From Magnetococcales bacterium (GTDB lineage Bacteria; Pseudomonadota; Magnetococcia; Magnetococcales; Magnetaquicoccaceae), in assembly GCA_011089965.1 (NCBI GenBank), contig JAANAU010000007.1, positions 1 to 64,000 of the forward strand: 64,000 nucleotides of DNA, in the 5' to 3' direction. How positions within the stretch are numbered: the first letter of the stretch is position 1; each line of letters opens with the position of its first letter. Of the stretch, positions 8,494 through 17,190 are shown in pieces. The notes under the pieces were generated by a model that worked only from the letters and a program-made list of their open reading frames with translations, did no database searches and had not been told where the DNA came from. Made by a program: the position numbers and the translations under genes.

Positions 8494-8675
8494 GAAAAAA
8501 AAGAGGGGGTCTGGGGGATTCATCCCCCAGGGTTTTAATATTTTAATATTTTAATATTTTAATATTTTAAAAAATAAATTTTAAATATTATTTGTTTAAA
8601 AGATTAAAAGAGTAAAGTCCCGGGGTGGCTCTGCCCCTGGACCCCACCAGGGGGGTACCCCCCTGGACCCATAAT
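8494..8675 (-). repeat. Multi-hairpin intergenic element, copy B (inverted)
   Basis: This copy is in the opposite orientation and lies between hda and the glycosyltransferase. On the plus strand it reads from the A run and the CTGGGGG-ATTCAT-CCCCCAG stem (8511-8530), through a long AT-rich spacer, to the GC-rich stems ending with the perfect palindrome CCAGGGGGGTACCCCCCTGG. Stem 2 is degraded here (CCGGGG against CCCCTGG) and stem 3 is missing or unrecognisable. The end stem touches the 5' end of the glycosyltransferase frame. Confidence 0.85.
8533..8570. repeat. Tandem 8-base repeat TTTTAATA
   Basis: The unit TTTTAATA is repeated four times perfectly, with a partial fifth copy, inside the AT-rich spacer of repeat copy B. 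Such a run can change length by slippage and lies about 50 bases upstream of the glycosyltransferase start, so it could affect its expression. Confidence 0.85.
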
Positions 8676-8710
8676 GGTTGCGAACAAACTCATTGTTATA
8701 ATATATTATA

Positions 8711-9439
8711 TCATAATCCCAAAATCTCTTTGGCCAACGGCACCGTCAAGGGACGCTTCTGAGCCATACCCGCCCGATCCAACCGCTCCAAAGCCTCCGC
8801 CAAATCCGCAATACGCCGTGGCAAACGCGCACATAAATACTTGATGAGTTCCGACCCCAACCGCACCTGACGATCCGCCGCCAACTTGATCAAAATCGCC
8901 TCCAACTCCATATCATCCGGCGCAGCAATCTCCATCACCGATCCCCACAACAACCGCGAACGCAAATCCGGACGCAACCACTCCAATTGCGTCGGAGAAT
9001 ACCGGGAAGCAATCAACAAACGCCCACCCGCAGCCCTCAAATGGTTGAACAAAAACAAAAGACCCTCCTGAAGCGCCTCCGCCCCCCCCTGAAGACGCTC
9101 CAAATTGTCAACCGCAACCAATACCTGCCCCCTCCAACGCAACAAGAAATCCGATAATGCCTGCTCTCCCCCATCCGCCACCGCACTGGCCAACCCCGCC
9201 GGATCCAGAAAAGCCGCCGATTCCGCTCCAAACAACCGCCGCTGACGACCAACCGCAGCATGCAACAAATGGGTCTTGCCACACCCGGAAGCACCAATCA
9301 ACATCAAACAACTCACCGGCGCCTCCATCAACCCCAATACCGCCGCATGCGCCAAACGATTGGAAGGACCAACAATCAAACTCTCCAACGTAAAAACCGG
9401 ATCCAACCCGAAATCCAATATTTTCTGACCGGAAATCAT
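8711..9439 (-). CDS. hda: DnaA regulatory inactivator Hda
   Basis: This 242-residue AAA+ protein is related to the DnaA ATPase core but lacks the DnaA DNA-binding domain. Hda works with the DNA sliding clamp to promote hydrolysis of DnaA-ATP after initiation. The P-loop is GASGCGKT (49-56) and the Walker B region is VLVAVDNLERL (107-117). The N-terminus (MISGQKILDFGL) could hold the clamp-binding segment; a QxxLxF-like QKILDF is visible at residues 5-10. The gene follows the NTP transferase gene after six bases, as the last gene of a three-gene operon beside purM, a context known for hda in other proteobacteria. Confidence 0.85.
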   Translation of the reverse strand: MISGQKILDFGLDPVFTLESLIVGPSNRLAHAAVLGLMEAPVSCLMLIGASGCGKTHLLHAAVGRQRRLFGAESAAFLDPAGLASAVADGGEQALSDFLLRWRGQVLVAVDNLERLQGGAEALQEGLLFLFNHLRAAGGRLLIASRYSPTQLEWLRPDLRSRLLWGSVMEIAAPDDMELEAILIKLAADRQVRLGSELIKYLCARLPRRIADLAEALERLDRAGMAQKRPLTVPLAKEILGL

Positions 9440-9445
9440 GCCACC

Positions 9446-10546
9446 TCACGAATAGACCCTGGGTGCAACCTTGACCCGCAACTGCTGAAAAAATCGATCC
9501 ATATACTCGATCTCATACTCGGTATCAATATCCAAAGCCGGACCAGGACAATCGCTGATCTGCAAATTCACCGTACAATGGGTCAAAGTCCGAATCCGCT
9601 CTTCCAAAAGCGCCAAATCGCGAAATTTGCGCGGCGCATATTTGTTCTTGACAATGATGAAATAAGCACGCACCAGAAATGAAAACGCCTTCAACATTTG
9701 ATAATAATTCTTCCTGGCCACTGGCATCGATGCACCTCCAACCTCACCTTCACCCGGATGAGACTTGGAAAACAACGATTGAACAAACACCACATTGTTC
9801 TTGATCTTCTTCAGATTGAACCGCCCCCCCTCAATGATGGTCCGATTGTTGAACAAATGACCCGCCAGATTCCATACCCATCTGGGTACCTTCAAGGGCT
9901 TGCCAGCCACAAAATTATTCACAATCAGATCATAGGAGTCATCGCCCAAATAATAGTTATAGTAATTCTTGACCGCCCGATCATAGCAAAACGGCTCCGG
10001 GGTCCGTGCGATCACCCCCTCCACAGCAGTACGTATCGTGCGACCCAACACCAGATCTGCCCGGAGATTTTTGTTGGCAACCAGACAATCGATCTCCTCC
10101 GGTTGAATCAAAGGCACATCACTCACCAGCAGATTGATCGGCAACTCTGCCAAAACCGGATCCTGGGCAAACTCATGCCACAACTCCCAATGCCGCGCTT
10201 CCAACTCCGCACCCAAAAGCCACGGCTCCACCGCACGCTGCGTAACATGATGCAGATACAACAGAAAAGCCGTCAAAAAACTCTCAATCAGATGATGCTT
10301 TTCCGGGACAACAATCAGCTTCTTGCCCTGGTGAACCGCCTGATCCTGCACCTCTGCCACCACGCTCTCCAACCGCGCCGAATCTCCCCACAGGTAGATG
10401 CGATCAATGGTCGTGGCCGCAAAGGCCGCTTCCAATACCCGAAGCAGACAACACCTCCCGGCAATCGGCACATAAGGTTGCCACTGGCCACCCACCTGCT
10501 TGGCCCCCCGGGTGCCTGCTGCAATGAACAATACCTCTTTTTTCAT
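9446..10546 (-). CDS. MobA-like NTP transferase family protein
   Basis: This 366-residue protein begins with a nucleotidyltransferase signature (LFIAAGTRGAKQ, with AGRCCLLRVLEAAF after it), as in sugar-phosphate or cofactor nucleotidyltransferases. An acidic residue pair suited to metal binding is in LLVSDVPLI. The C-terminal 150 residues are rich in Tyr, Lys and Arg and unlike the MobA fold, so the substrate cannot be named. I chose the ATG at 10546; the frame continues to 10690 only by overlapping the upstream gene. It lies 26 bases after the DUF2066 gene and 6 bases before hda, within one operon. Confidence 0.6.
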   Translation of the reverse strand: MKKEVLFIAAGTRGAKQVGGQWQPYVPIAGRCCLLRVLEAAFAATTIDRIYLWGDSARLESVVAEVQDQAVHQGKKLIVVPEKHHLIESFLTAFLLYLHHVTQRAVEPWLLGAELEARHWELWHEFAQDPVLAELPINLLVSDVPLIQPEEIDCLVANKNLRADLVLGRTIRTAVEGVIARTPEPFCYDRAVKNYYNYYLGDDSYDLIVNNFVAGKPLKVPRWVWNLAGHLFNNRTIIEGGRFNLKKIKNNVVFVQSLFSKSHPGEGEVGGASMPVARKNYYQMLKAFSFLVRAYFIIVKNKYAPRKFRDLALLEERIRTLTHCTVNLQISDCPGPALDIDTEYEIEYMDRFFQQLRVKVAPRVYS

Positions 10547-10572
10547 GGCCACATCCCAAACCCACCCACGAC

Positions 10573-11817
10573 CTACATCCAGGTCTTGGTGGCCGGAGCA
10601 GCCGACGGAACGGGTGCTGCCGGTTTTCCGGGCGCAGACGGGGTGGCTGGTGCAGAAGATGCCGGCGTCCTGGCCGGAGGGACCAGCCACAAAAGAGTCT
10701 CATCCGCACGCTTTTCCTGCTGTACCGTCAGCTTCTTCAAAGCCGCATCCAACGTCTCATCCGACCCCTGATAGTCACACGCGAACAAAGTCTCTTTGGC
10801 CGAATCCTGCACCACCTGCGGCTCCTGCATGCCCGGAACAGCCCGCAAACCAGTCAAAAATTCGGTCAAACGGGCCAACTGGGCATCATGCACCACCCGC
10901 AAACGCACCTGTTTCCGCGTTCCCGACACCACGGCCTGGCCAGACAACCAATTCTCCATCACCTGTTGCACCAGTTTGCCTGCCACCACCGGATAAAGGG
11001 CTGCCGTCGCCTCTTCCGGAGTGGCCCCACTCTTCTCCTCCTTGACCTGAAAGGTCACCGGCTGCTGATCAGCCCGACTGACGATCAAAGTGGCGGTCAT
11101 ACGCATTTTGGCCCCTTTGCCACCGGTCACCGGAGCGATCTGTGCCTGCACTGCCCACACTGCGGTGGCGTGATAACGTTCCGCCACCCAGCTCATCAAC
11201 TCCGGATCAGCCCGCACCGCCCGCTCCCAGGTCATCCGGGTCAACTCCTCAAAATCTCCCAACGGGGGCAACAGGGTCAAACCATACTCCCGCGCTGCCA
11301 CAGGCAAAGCCTTCCAAAGCAGAGTGGATGGTCCGGTGCCAGACTCTTCCTGGTTCATCAGCACGGCCAGAGGATAGGCCACCTCCTTGTGTACGATCCC
11401 CTCTTTGGTCAAAGCCGCCCCCACCTCCTTGCGAGAAAAAATCACCTCCACATTCAAATCCAGACGCTCTCCCACCTGCTTGCGCCCCCGTACCACGGAA
11501 CGCTCCACAAACCGTTTGGCATCCTTGAGACAGGCAGCGATGAAATCCTTGCGCGCCTCACGCTCGCTGGCTGTCAACATCCGTTTGAAAAGCCGCTGCA
11601 ACCCCTCGCGCTGCGCCTGGGCCATGCCGGTCTCCTGGGCCACTTCCGCACTCTTGCCGCCCAAAGGTACGGAAATCTCGATCTGACGCACCTCGTAGAT
11701 CGACCCGCCCGTCTCTGACCCGGCCCAGACCACGGACCCGTGTACCCCCAACAAAAGCCACAACCCCATCCAACCCAAACATCTCAAGCCAAGATCGCTC
11801 CAAATCTTCATGCTCAT
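10573..11817 (-). CDS. DUF2066 domain protein, exported
   Basis: This is a protein of about 414 residues with an N-terminal hydrophobic stretch (CLGWMGLWLLLGVHGSVVWA) that looks like a signal peptide. The region that follows matches DUF2066, a domain of unknown function often encoded between purM and hda. The middle contains the pattern LKDAKRFVERSVVRGRKQ. The C-terminus is a low-complexity Pro/Ala/Ser tail. I chose the ATG at 11817, with GGGAG five bases upstream; a second ATG at 11811 is possible. The long frame back to 12069 overlaps purM and is not used. It is the first gene of the operon with the NTP transferase and hda. Confidence 0.7.
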   Translation of the reverse strand: MSMKIWSDLGLRCLGWMGLWLLLGVHGSVVWAGSETGGSIYEVRQIEISVPLGGKSAEVAQETGMAQAQREGLQRLFKRMLTASEREARKDFIAACLKDAKRFVERSVVRGRKQVGERLDLNVEVIFSRKEVGAALTKEGIVHKEVAYPLAVLMNQEESGTGPSTLLWKALPVAAREYGLTLLPPLGDFEELTRMTWERAVRADPELMSWVAERYHATAVWAVQAQIAPVTGGKGAKMRMTATLIVSRADQQPVTFQVKEEKSGATPEEATAALYPVVAGKLVQQVMENWLSGQAVVSGTRKQVRLRVVHDAQLARLTEFLTGLRAVPGMQEPQVVQDSAKETLFACDYQGSDETLDAALKKLTVQQEKRADETLLWLVPPARTPASSAPATPSAPGKPAAPVPSAAPATKTWM

Positions 11818-11955
11818 CCCGACTCCCGGTTTGTTGCCGCCTGGATCACCCCTGATCCCCATACTGCGCAAGATAACGTTTCGGTGCTCCAGAGGCAACG
11901 CCCCGGATCCGGTGTCCAAAAAAAAGAAAGCTGAAAACAAACAAATTACACATAC

Positions 11956-11971
11956 AAACCGCGTGCGGTTT
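11956..11971. promoter_or_regulatory. Palindrome in the purM/DUF2066 divergent region
   Basis: An inverted repeat AAACCGC-GT-GCGGTTT lies between the two divergent genes, in a position that could control both. It does not match the E. coli PurR operator. A regulatory role is only inferred from position and symmetry. Confidence 0.3.
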
Positions 11972-12032
11972 AGTGTACTCTGTCCAGCGCCAAAAGACCA
12001 AACCCCTTTGCACCAAGGAACCATCCCGAACC

Positions 12033-13121
12033 ATGTCCACCAGCACTCCCCCCCCAACTGACCCTCCACGCCCCTCCATCACCTATCGGGATGCCGGCGT
12101 GGATATCGCAGCCGGCAACCGGGTCGTGGATCTGATCCGCCAGGCCGTGGCCTCCACAGGACGACCCGGGGTCATCGGTGGCATTGGCGGATTTGGTGCC
12201 CTGTTCCGCCCGGAGTGGCAAAAATTCAGCGACCCGATCCTGGTGGCATCCACGGATGGGGTGGGAACCAAACTCAAACTGGCCTTCATGCTGGATCGCC
12301 ATGATACGGTCGGGATCGACCTGGTGGCCATGTCGGTCAACGATCTGGTGGTCCAGGGTGCGGAACCGCTCTTTTTCCTGGACTATTTCGCCACCGGGGC
12401 GCTCAATCCCGAAGTGGCGGCCACGGTCATTCAGGGAATTGCCGAAGGGTGCCGTCAGGCCGGATGCGCTTTGGTCGGCGGAGAAACCGCGGAAATGCCC
12501 GCCTTCTATCCGCCGGGTGAATATGATCTGGCCGGATTTGCCGTAGGCATCGTGGATCGCGCCCGTCTGATCGATGGTTCCACCATTACGCCAACAGATG
12601 CGGTCATCGGCATGGCCTCTTCAGGTCCGCACTCCAACGGCTACTCGTTGATTCGCCGTCTGGTGCTGCCTCCCCACGGACCGGGCCTGGACCATCTCTG
12701 CCCCACACCGGAAGGGGACAAACCCCTGGGAGAACTGCTGCTCGCCCCCACACGCATCTATGTCCGTTCCATCCTGAAGTTGACCCAACAGGTGACCGTC
12801 AAAGGGCTGGTCCATATCACCGGGGGCGGCTTCACCGAAAACATCCCACGCATCCTTCCGGAAGGAATGGCCGTCACCCTGGACCAGAACGCCTGGCCCC
12901 GTTCGGCCCTGTTTGATCTGTTGCAGGAGCTGGGCAATATCGAAGCGCACGAAATGCATCGCACCTTCAACTGTGGTATCGGCATGATCGCCATTGTCGC
13001 CGAGTCCGACTGTGCCGCAGCCCTGGAAAGCCTGACCGCCTCCGGAGAGAACGCCTGGCGCATCGGCTCCGTGACCTCCTGGAACCATCCTTCCGATCCC
13101 CGGGTGACGATCCATGGCTGA
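12033..13121 (+). CDS. purM: Phosphoribosylformylglycinamidine cyclo-ligase PurM
   Basis: PurM (AIR synthetase) closes the imidazole ring in purine synthesis using ATP. The protein has 362 residues, close to the usual 345. It shows the family pattern [11 protein letters not shown] at the N-terminus, GIGGFGALF, the ATP-site motif [24 protein letters not shown]-like [19 protein letters not shown], and [11 protein letters not shown] chose the ATG at 12033. A GTG at 11973 would add 20 residues without family support and would run into the palindrome. It overlaps purN by eight bases, so the two enzymes are co-translated. Confidence 0.95.
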   Translation: MSTSTPPPTDPPRPSITYRDAGVDIAAGNRVVDLIRQAVASTGRPGVIGGIGGFGALFRPEWQKFSDPILVASTDGVGTKLKLAFMLDRHDTVGIDLVAMSVNDLVVQGAEPLFFLDYFATGALNPEVAATVIQGIAEGCRQAGCALVGGETAEMPAFYPPGEYDLAGFAVGIVDRARLIDGSTITPTDAVIGMASSGPHSNGYSLIRRLVLPPHGPGLDHLCPTPEGDKPLGELLLAPTRIYVRSILKLTQQVTVKGLVHITGGGFTENIPRILPEGMAVTLDQNAWPRSALFDLLQELGNIEAHEMHRTFNCGIGMIAIVAESDCAAALESLTASGENAWRIGSVTSWNHPSDPRVTIHG

Positions 13122-13785
13122 CCCCGCACAACTGAACGTCGGGGTCTTGATCTCCGGCAGCGGCAGCAATCTGCAAGCCCTGATCGACCGCATGGAAGAT
13201 GGTTCGGTTCCAGCAAGAATTGCCCTGGTCATCAGCAATCAACCGAATGCCTTTGGTCTGGAACGGGCCAGACGCGCAGGAATCCCGGCCTGTGTCATCC
13301 ATCATCGGGACTTTGCGGATCGGGAGAGTTTTGAGCAAGCCATGATCATTGCCCTGGAAGAGGCTGGCGTGGAACTGGTCTGTCTGGCCGGATTCATGCG
13401 GGTCTTGACCCCGTGTTTCATCCGGGCGTTTCATGGACGACTGCTGAACATCCATCCGGCGCTGTTGCCCGCCTTTCCGGGTCTGCACGTCCAGCAACGC
13501 GCCATTGAGGCTGGTGTACGCTTTTCCGGTGCCACGGTCCATTTCGTGACCGAAGAGGTGGATGCCGGGCCGATTGTGGCCCAGGCCGTGGTTCCGATCC
13601 TCGAAAACGATACCTCGGAAACCCTGGCCGCACGCATCCTGAAGCAGGAACACCGCATCTACCCGTTGGCGGTCGCGCTCTATGCCCAGAAACGGCTGCG
13701 CATCGAAGGACAACGGGTGCGCATTCTCAACCCCACCGAAAATCCTGCTGCCTGCCTGATCGCCCCCAACCCGCCAGCGGCGTGA
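13114..13785 (+). CDS. purN: Phosphoribosylglycinamide formyltransferase PurN
   Basis: PurN transfers the formyl group from 10-formyl-tetrahydrofolate to GAR in purine synthesis. The protein has 223 residues. The N-terminal phosphate-binding motif is [16 protein letters not shown]. The catalytic Asn and His are in [16 protein letters not shown], and the Asp in [15 protein letters not shown] completes the site. Its start overlaps the end of purM by eight bases. Its stop abuts the stop of the convergent Sel1 gene with no base between, and no terminator is visible. Confidence 0.96.
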   Translation: MADPAQLNVGVLISGSGSNLQALIDRMEDGSVPARIALVISNQPNAFGLERARRAGIPACVIHHRDFADRESFEQAMIIALEEAGVELVCLAGFMRVLTPCFIRAFHGRLLNIHPALLPAFPGLHVQQRAIEAGVRFSGATVHFVTEEVDAGPIVAQAVVPILENDTSETLAARILKQEHRIYPLAVALYAQKRLRIEGQRVRILNPTENPAACLIAPNPPAA

Positions 13786-14331
13786 TCAGGTGGCCTGCAT
13801 CTCCGCTGCCCACTCTTCTGCCAGGAGATCGGCCTGAACCAAACTCTCCGCATCCATCTCCTCGGCAGAGAGTAGCAGATTTTCCAGTGCATCGACCTCG
13901 CCACCACGGGCAGCCAGCAGAAACCAGGCACGGGCCTGAATCAGGTTCTGTTCCACCCCGTCTCCCGTGGCATACAGGATGCCCAGATTGTTTTGGGCCT
14001 TGGGATCGTTTTGCCGCGCAGCCGCCAGAAACCAGGTGGCCGCCATGGCCGGATCGGCAGCCACGCCCAATCCTTCCAGATACAGGGTGCCCAGATCGTG
14101 TTGCGCCGGGGCATACCCTTGTTCGGCAGACAGGAAGTGCCACTGGAACGCTGCCTCGTAGTCGAGCGGCAGTTCCACCCCTTCCAGATACATGGCCGCC
14201 AGGTTGTGTTGGGCCTTGGCATCACCCCACTCGGCCAAGGTGGTCAAGGTGGCGGCATACTCCCCTTCATCCAGGTTGTAAAGGCCATTCGCATGAATCG
14301 ATGGATTGGCAAGCAGCGCATTAACGTCCAA
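13786..14331 (-). CDS. Sel1-repeat (tetratricopeptide-like) protein
   Basis: This 181-residue protein has at least three Sel1 repeats of about 36 residues, with the pattern A-x2-NL-x2-MY-x2-G (AQHNLAAMYLEG, AQHDLGTLYLEGLG, AQNNLGILYATGDG). Sel1 repeats form helical scaffolds for protein contacts. There is no signal peptide. The only start in the frame is a TTG at 14331 with no clear ribosome site, so the 5' end may be annotated too long or the gene may be weakly expressed. It lies downstream of the fmdB terminator. Confidence 0.75.
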   Translation of the reverse strand: MDVNALLANPSIHANGLYNLDEGEYAATLTTLAEWGDAKAQHNLAAMYLEGVELPLDYEAAFQWHFLSAEQGYAPAQHDLGTLYLEGLGVAADPAMAATWFLAAARQNDPKAQNNLGILYATGDGVEQNLIQARAWFLLAARGGEVDALENLLLSAEEMDAESLVQADLLAEEWAAEMQAT

Positions 14332-14435
14332 TACCGTTCAACCGCCCCGGGTCCCCCTGTTGACAGATGATGATGGATCCACCACAACATCCGGTCAACA
14401 TGCAACGAACAGACCAATCCGTACAAACACTGCCC

Positions 14436-14473
14436 AAAAAAAAGGAGGTCCAGGCATCACGCCCTGGACCTCC
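14436..14473 (-). terminator. Rho-independent terminator after fmdB
   Basis: On the minus strand the stem GGAGGTCCAGG / CCTGGACCTCC (arms 14463-14473 and 14444-14454, 11 pairs) is followed directly by eight T (plus-strand A run 14436-14443). It lies about 35 bases after the fmdB stop and ends the ribosomal protein operon. Confidence 0.9.
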
Positions 14474-14509
14474 CGGATTCCACCTTGCCAGACGCCTGTT
14501 TTGAACGCA

Positions 14510-14740
14510 TCACCCCAGGCCACACATACCGCCTGCACACCCCCCGGATGCACAGGGAGGTGGAGCGGAAGGGGCTGCACTGCGGGCCGAACCCGAGACC
14601 TGCACACCCCCGGTGGTCAAAAGCTTGCGCACCTTTTCAGCCCCGCACTCCGGGCACACCTTGACGACCGGAGCCGACATCGGGTGTTCCTTCTCAAAGC
14701 GCACCCCACACCCGTCGCATTTATAATCGTACAATGGCAT
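14510..14740 (-). CDS. FmdB family zinc ribbon protein
   Basis: This is a 76-residue protein with two CxxC pairs: YKCDGCG and VCPECG, forming a small zinc ribbon. The start (MPLYDYKCDGCG) is the FmdB family signature. The C-terminal half is Ser/Ala/Pro-rich and ends in a Gly/Cys cluster (CASGGCAGGMCGLG) that could bind another metal. A ribosome site GAGGTGAT precedes the ATG. It is the last gene of the rpsF operon, 29 bases after rplI. FmdB proteins are named after a putative regulator, and the true role is not known. Confidence 0.9.
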   Translation of the reverse strand: MPLYDYKCDGCGVRFEKEHPMSAPVVKVCPECGAEKVRKLLTTGGVQVSGSARSAAPSAPPPCASGGCAGGMCGLG

Positions 14741-14769
14741 CGGATCACCTCAAACAACACACGTCCCAA

Positions 14770-15222
14770 TCAACGAGTGGCCCGCCGTTCCACCCGCACC
14801 TTGACATCCGGAATGATGTCCGGATGCAGACGGATGCGCACCGTATGATCTCCCAAGGTCCGAATCGGATAAGGGACATCTATGGCACCGCGCGGAAGGG
14901 CAATACCCCGTTCGGCAAAAAAGGCGGCAATATCGGCATTGGTCACCGAGCCGAACAGTTTGTCGGCAGCGCCTGCCGGACGATCCAGCACCACATCCAC
15001 TGCCGCGATCTGACCAGCCAAAGCCTGGGCCTGGGCAAACAGCTCCTGCTGCCGGGCCTCGAAGGCCATCCGTTCCTGTTCAAAACGATCCTTGTTCCGA
15101 CGGGTGGCCGGCAGGGCCTTTCCCTGGGGGATCAGAAAATTGCGCCCATAACCCGGACGCACCTGAACCACAGCACCCAGATCTCCCAGTTTACCGATCT
15201 TTTCCAGCAATATCACTTCCAT
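14770..15222 (-). CDS. rplI: Ribosomal protein bL9
   Basis: bL9 binds 23S rRNA near the L1 stalk and helps keep reading frame. The protein has 150 residues, the normal length. The N-terminal domain starts MEVILLEKIGKLGDLGAVV and contains VRPGYGRNFLIPQGKA, the family signature. A long Gln/Ala/Glu-rich helix connects to the C-terminal domain. It lies six bases after the DUF2232 gene within the rpsF operon. Confidence 0.97.
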   Translation of the reverse strand: MEVILLEKIGKLGDLGAVVQVRPGYGRNFLIPQGKALPATRRNKDRFEQERMAFEARQQELFAQAQALAGQIAAVDVVLDRPAGAADKLFGSVTNADIAAFFAERGIALPRGAIDVPYPIRTLGDHTVRIRLHPDIIPDVKVRVERRATR

Positions 15223-15228
15223 GGCATC

Positions 15229-16197
15229 TCAGCTCCCGGGGGGATCCCCTCCCCCCTCCTTAGGGGTGCGAACAAAGCGATGACGAAAATCGACCCAGAC
15301 ATCAAACAGGCCCAGTGCCGTCACAAGGAGGGTCACATGGTGCCACAAGAACAGGGCGACATAAAACAGGCCGCGCAACACTCCAGTCACGGCATAATGA
15401 CGGAAAAAGGCCTGGACAATGGCCATCCCCTGCATGAAATAGAGTACAGCCACCACCAACACCAGGTTGGCACCCAAAACATGCACGAACCCGGTCAAAG
15501 CATAGGTCGGCACCATGGCACCAATCACAACCCATACCAGCACGAACGGCAACCGCCATTCGGTCAGATCTTCACTCTGGAACAGCCCGGATCCGCCCCA
15601 TTGCATCACCAGGGAGCGGGCTGCCAACAGATTGCTGACCTGCAACAAAAACCAGGCTGCCACCACGAATCCCGGCAACAGCAGTGCCATGAGCGCCAGA
15701 ATCGGCTCCAATGCGCTGCGCACATCTGCCAAGAGTACGGCATCCCCACCGTTTTTGGCAACCGAGGCCAATACATTGGCCTTGAATGCCTCAAGCTTCA
15801 TCGCGACATCTGCCTGGAAGTCGATCCCCATGGCCAGGGTCCAGACGAAAAAAAGCAGCATTCCGCCCACACCCAACAAAAAGGCCAACCCCATACAGTG
15901 GGTCACCCGCCAACCCATCCGGACCATGCGGGCAGCCAACACCGGAAAGCCGAAATAAAACAGAAACGCGCTCACAGGAAAACGCAAACCATCCCCGAGC
16001 AACGTTGCACCCACCACAGGGATGGCGGTCCCGATCCATGCGGAACGGGAACCGCCCCACAATGCGGTCAACAGCACTGGCAAAGGTGCAAAAAGCTGCA
16101 AGGGAAGCAGCAATGGCACCACCATCGGCAGCACCATCAACACCAAAGCCTGGGTGCCTGCCACCACCGGATTGGTGATCCAGCCAAGGGCAGTCAT
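15229..16197 (-). CDS. DUF2232 membrane protein
   Basis: This is a membrane protein of about 322 residues with seven or eight hydrophobic segments, matching DUF2232 (YybS-like). It often lies between rpsR and rplI, as here. A conserved Asp/Lys-containing loop (VAMKLEAFKANVLASVAKNG) lies between membrane segments. I chose the ATG at 16197, which has GGCGGG upstream; a GTG at 16278 would add 27 polar residues and lacks a ribosome site. DUF2232 has the general shape of S-component or RodA-adjacent membrane proteins, but no function is established. Confidence 0.8.
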   Translation of the reverse strand: MTALGWITNPVVAGTQALVLMVLPMVVPLLLPLQLFAPLPVLLTALWGGSRSAWIGTAIPVVGATLLGDGLRFPVSAFLFYFGFPVLAARMVRMGWRVTHCMGLAFLLGVGGMLLFFVWTLAMGIDFQADVAMKLEAFKANVLASVAKNGGDAVLLADVRSALEPILALMALLLPGFVVAAWFLLQVSNLLAARSLVMQWGGSGLFQSEDLTEWRLPFVLVWVVIGAMVPTYALTGFVHVLGANLVLVVAVLYFMQGMAIVQAFFRHYAVTGVLRGLFYVALFLWHHVTLLVTALGLFDVWVDFRHRFVRTPKEGGGDPPGS

Positions 16198-16294
16198 CAC
16201 CAACCCGCCATGGTGCGGTGTGGGCAGCCCTTGACGCCAACACGTTGATTCAGGGTCATCACCGCCATACCAGGTCACGCATGCGCACAGCGGT

Positions 16295-16702
16295 TTACTT
16301 GACCAGATGCGGCAGCAGAGCGATATTGCGCGCCCGTTTGATCGCCTTGCTCAACAGGCGTTGATGGGGGGCGCACACACCCGTGATCCGGCTGGGCACG
16401 ATCTTGCCACGCTCGGTGATGAAACGCAGCAGCAGCTTGGGATCCTTGTAGTCGATTTGCAGTACCTTGTCTGCGCAAAAAACGCACACCTTGCGACGCC
16501 GGAAAAACGGACGCCGGAACCCTCCAGCCGCTCCTGGCCCGGCAGCAGCTCCTGCCGGACGGGCACCACCCCCGCCCGCTCCTCCCGGACGACCAGGCCG
16601 ACCCGCACCAGGACGCCCAAATCCCATGGAACGACCCGCGCCACCCGCCGAACGGGAGGAGGCGTCGTAATTCGTATTGGAGTCGTTGTCTTGTTCGGAC
16701 AT
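16295..16702 (-). CDS. rpsR: Ribosomal protein bS18 with long N-terminal extension
   Basis: bS18 sits next to bS6 on the 30S platform. The core (from about residue 66, [11 protein letters not shown], to the end) is normal and contains [20 protein letters not shown]. It is preceded by about 65 extra residues rich in Gly, Ala, Pro and Arg, with units such as [12 protein letters not shown]. The usual protein is about 75 residues, against 135 here. I chose the ATG at 16702 because GAGGAAG lies six bases upstream; the TTG at 16723 has no such site. The extension is in frame and has no stop, so it is likely to be made. Confidence 0.95.
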   Translation of the reverse strand: MSEQDNDSNTNYDASSRSAGGAGRSMGFGRPGAGRPGRPGGAGGGGARPAGAAAGPGAAGGFRRPFFRRRKVCVFCADKVLQIDYKDPKLLLRFITERGKIVPSRITGVCAPHQRLLSKAIKRARNIALLPHLVK

Positions 16703-16768
16703 ATCAAACTTCCTCGATATCAAGTTGACGCATCCGGTTGACTACGGATGCGTAATGCGCCATGCGGG

Positions 16769-17131
16769 TCAAAGAGCACCATCGACCTTGACAAACACGT
16801 CAATCTCCAGGGCCACCAGTTCCATCTGGCCCCATCGGATCTTGCCATCTTTGACCCAACGTTTCTGATTCAGCCGTCCAGTCACGCGCAGCCGACACCC
16901 CGGAGTCAGGGAGCGCCACCGGTCGGCGAGCGCGCCCACAGCCAGAACCGGCATCCGCACCTCCAGCCGCAACTCAGGGTCTGGCTGTTCATGGCAGGAG
17001 AGGTGTTCCAACTCCATCCACAACAGAGGCCGACCCGTTGCCGTGACCCGATAGTCCACCGGCGTGATGAGCACCCCTTCCAGAACCATCTGATTGGCAA
17101 CAGCATGACCTGGGGGCAAAGGTGTATTCAT
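16769..17131 (-). CDS. priB: Primosomal replication protein N (PriB)
   Basis: PriB is a small single-stranded-DNA-binding OB-fold protein that helps PriA restart replication forks. This copy has 120 residues. It shows the OB-fold pattern VANQMVLEGVLITPV at the start and GCRLRVTGRL later. Its place between rpsF and rpsR is the standard one. The ATG at 17131 has no strong ribosome site, and it is 59 bases after the rpsF stop. Confidence 0.8.
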   Translation of the reverse strand: MNTPLPPGHAVANQMVLEGVLITPVDYRVTATGRPLLWMELEHLSCHEQPDPELRLEVRMPVLAVGALADRWRSLTPGCRLRVTGRLNQKRWVKDGKIRWGQMELVALEIDVFVKVDGAL

Positions 17132-17190
17132 CTATGGTGCGGCCCGGTACACAATGGGCATGGCAGCCCGCTGGCAACGCACGTCCGGGA

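Noticed and set aside
14734-16248. A 504-residue plus-strand frame over rplI and DUF2232
   Set aside because: Antisense to well-supported genes, with low-complexity composition and no recognisable motif.
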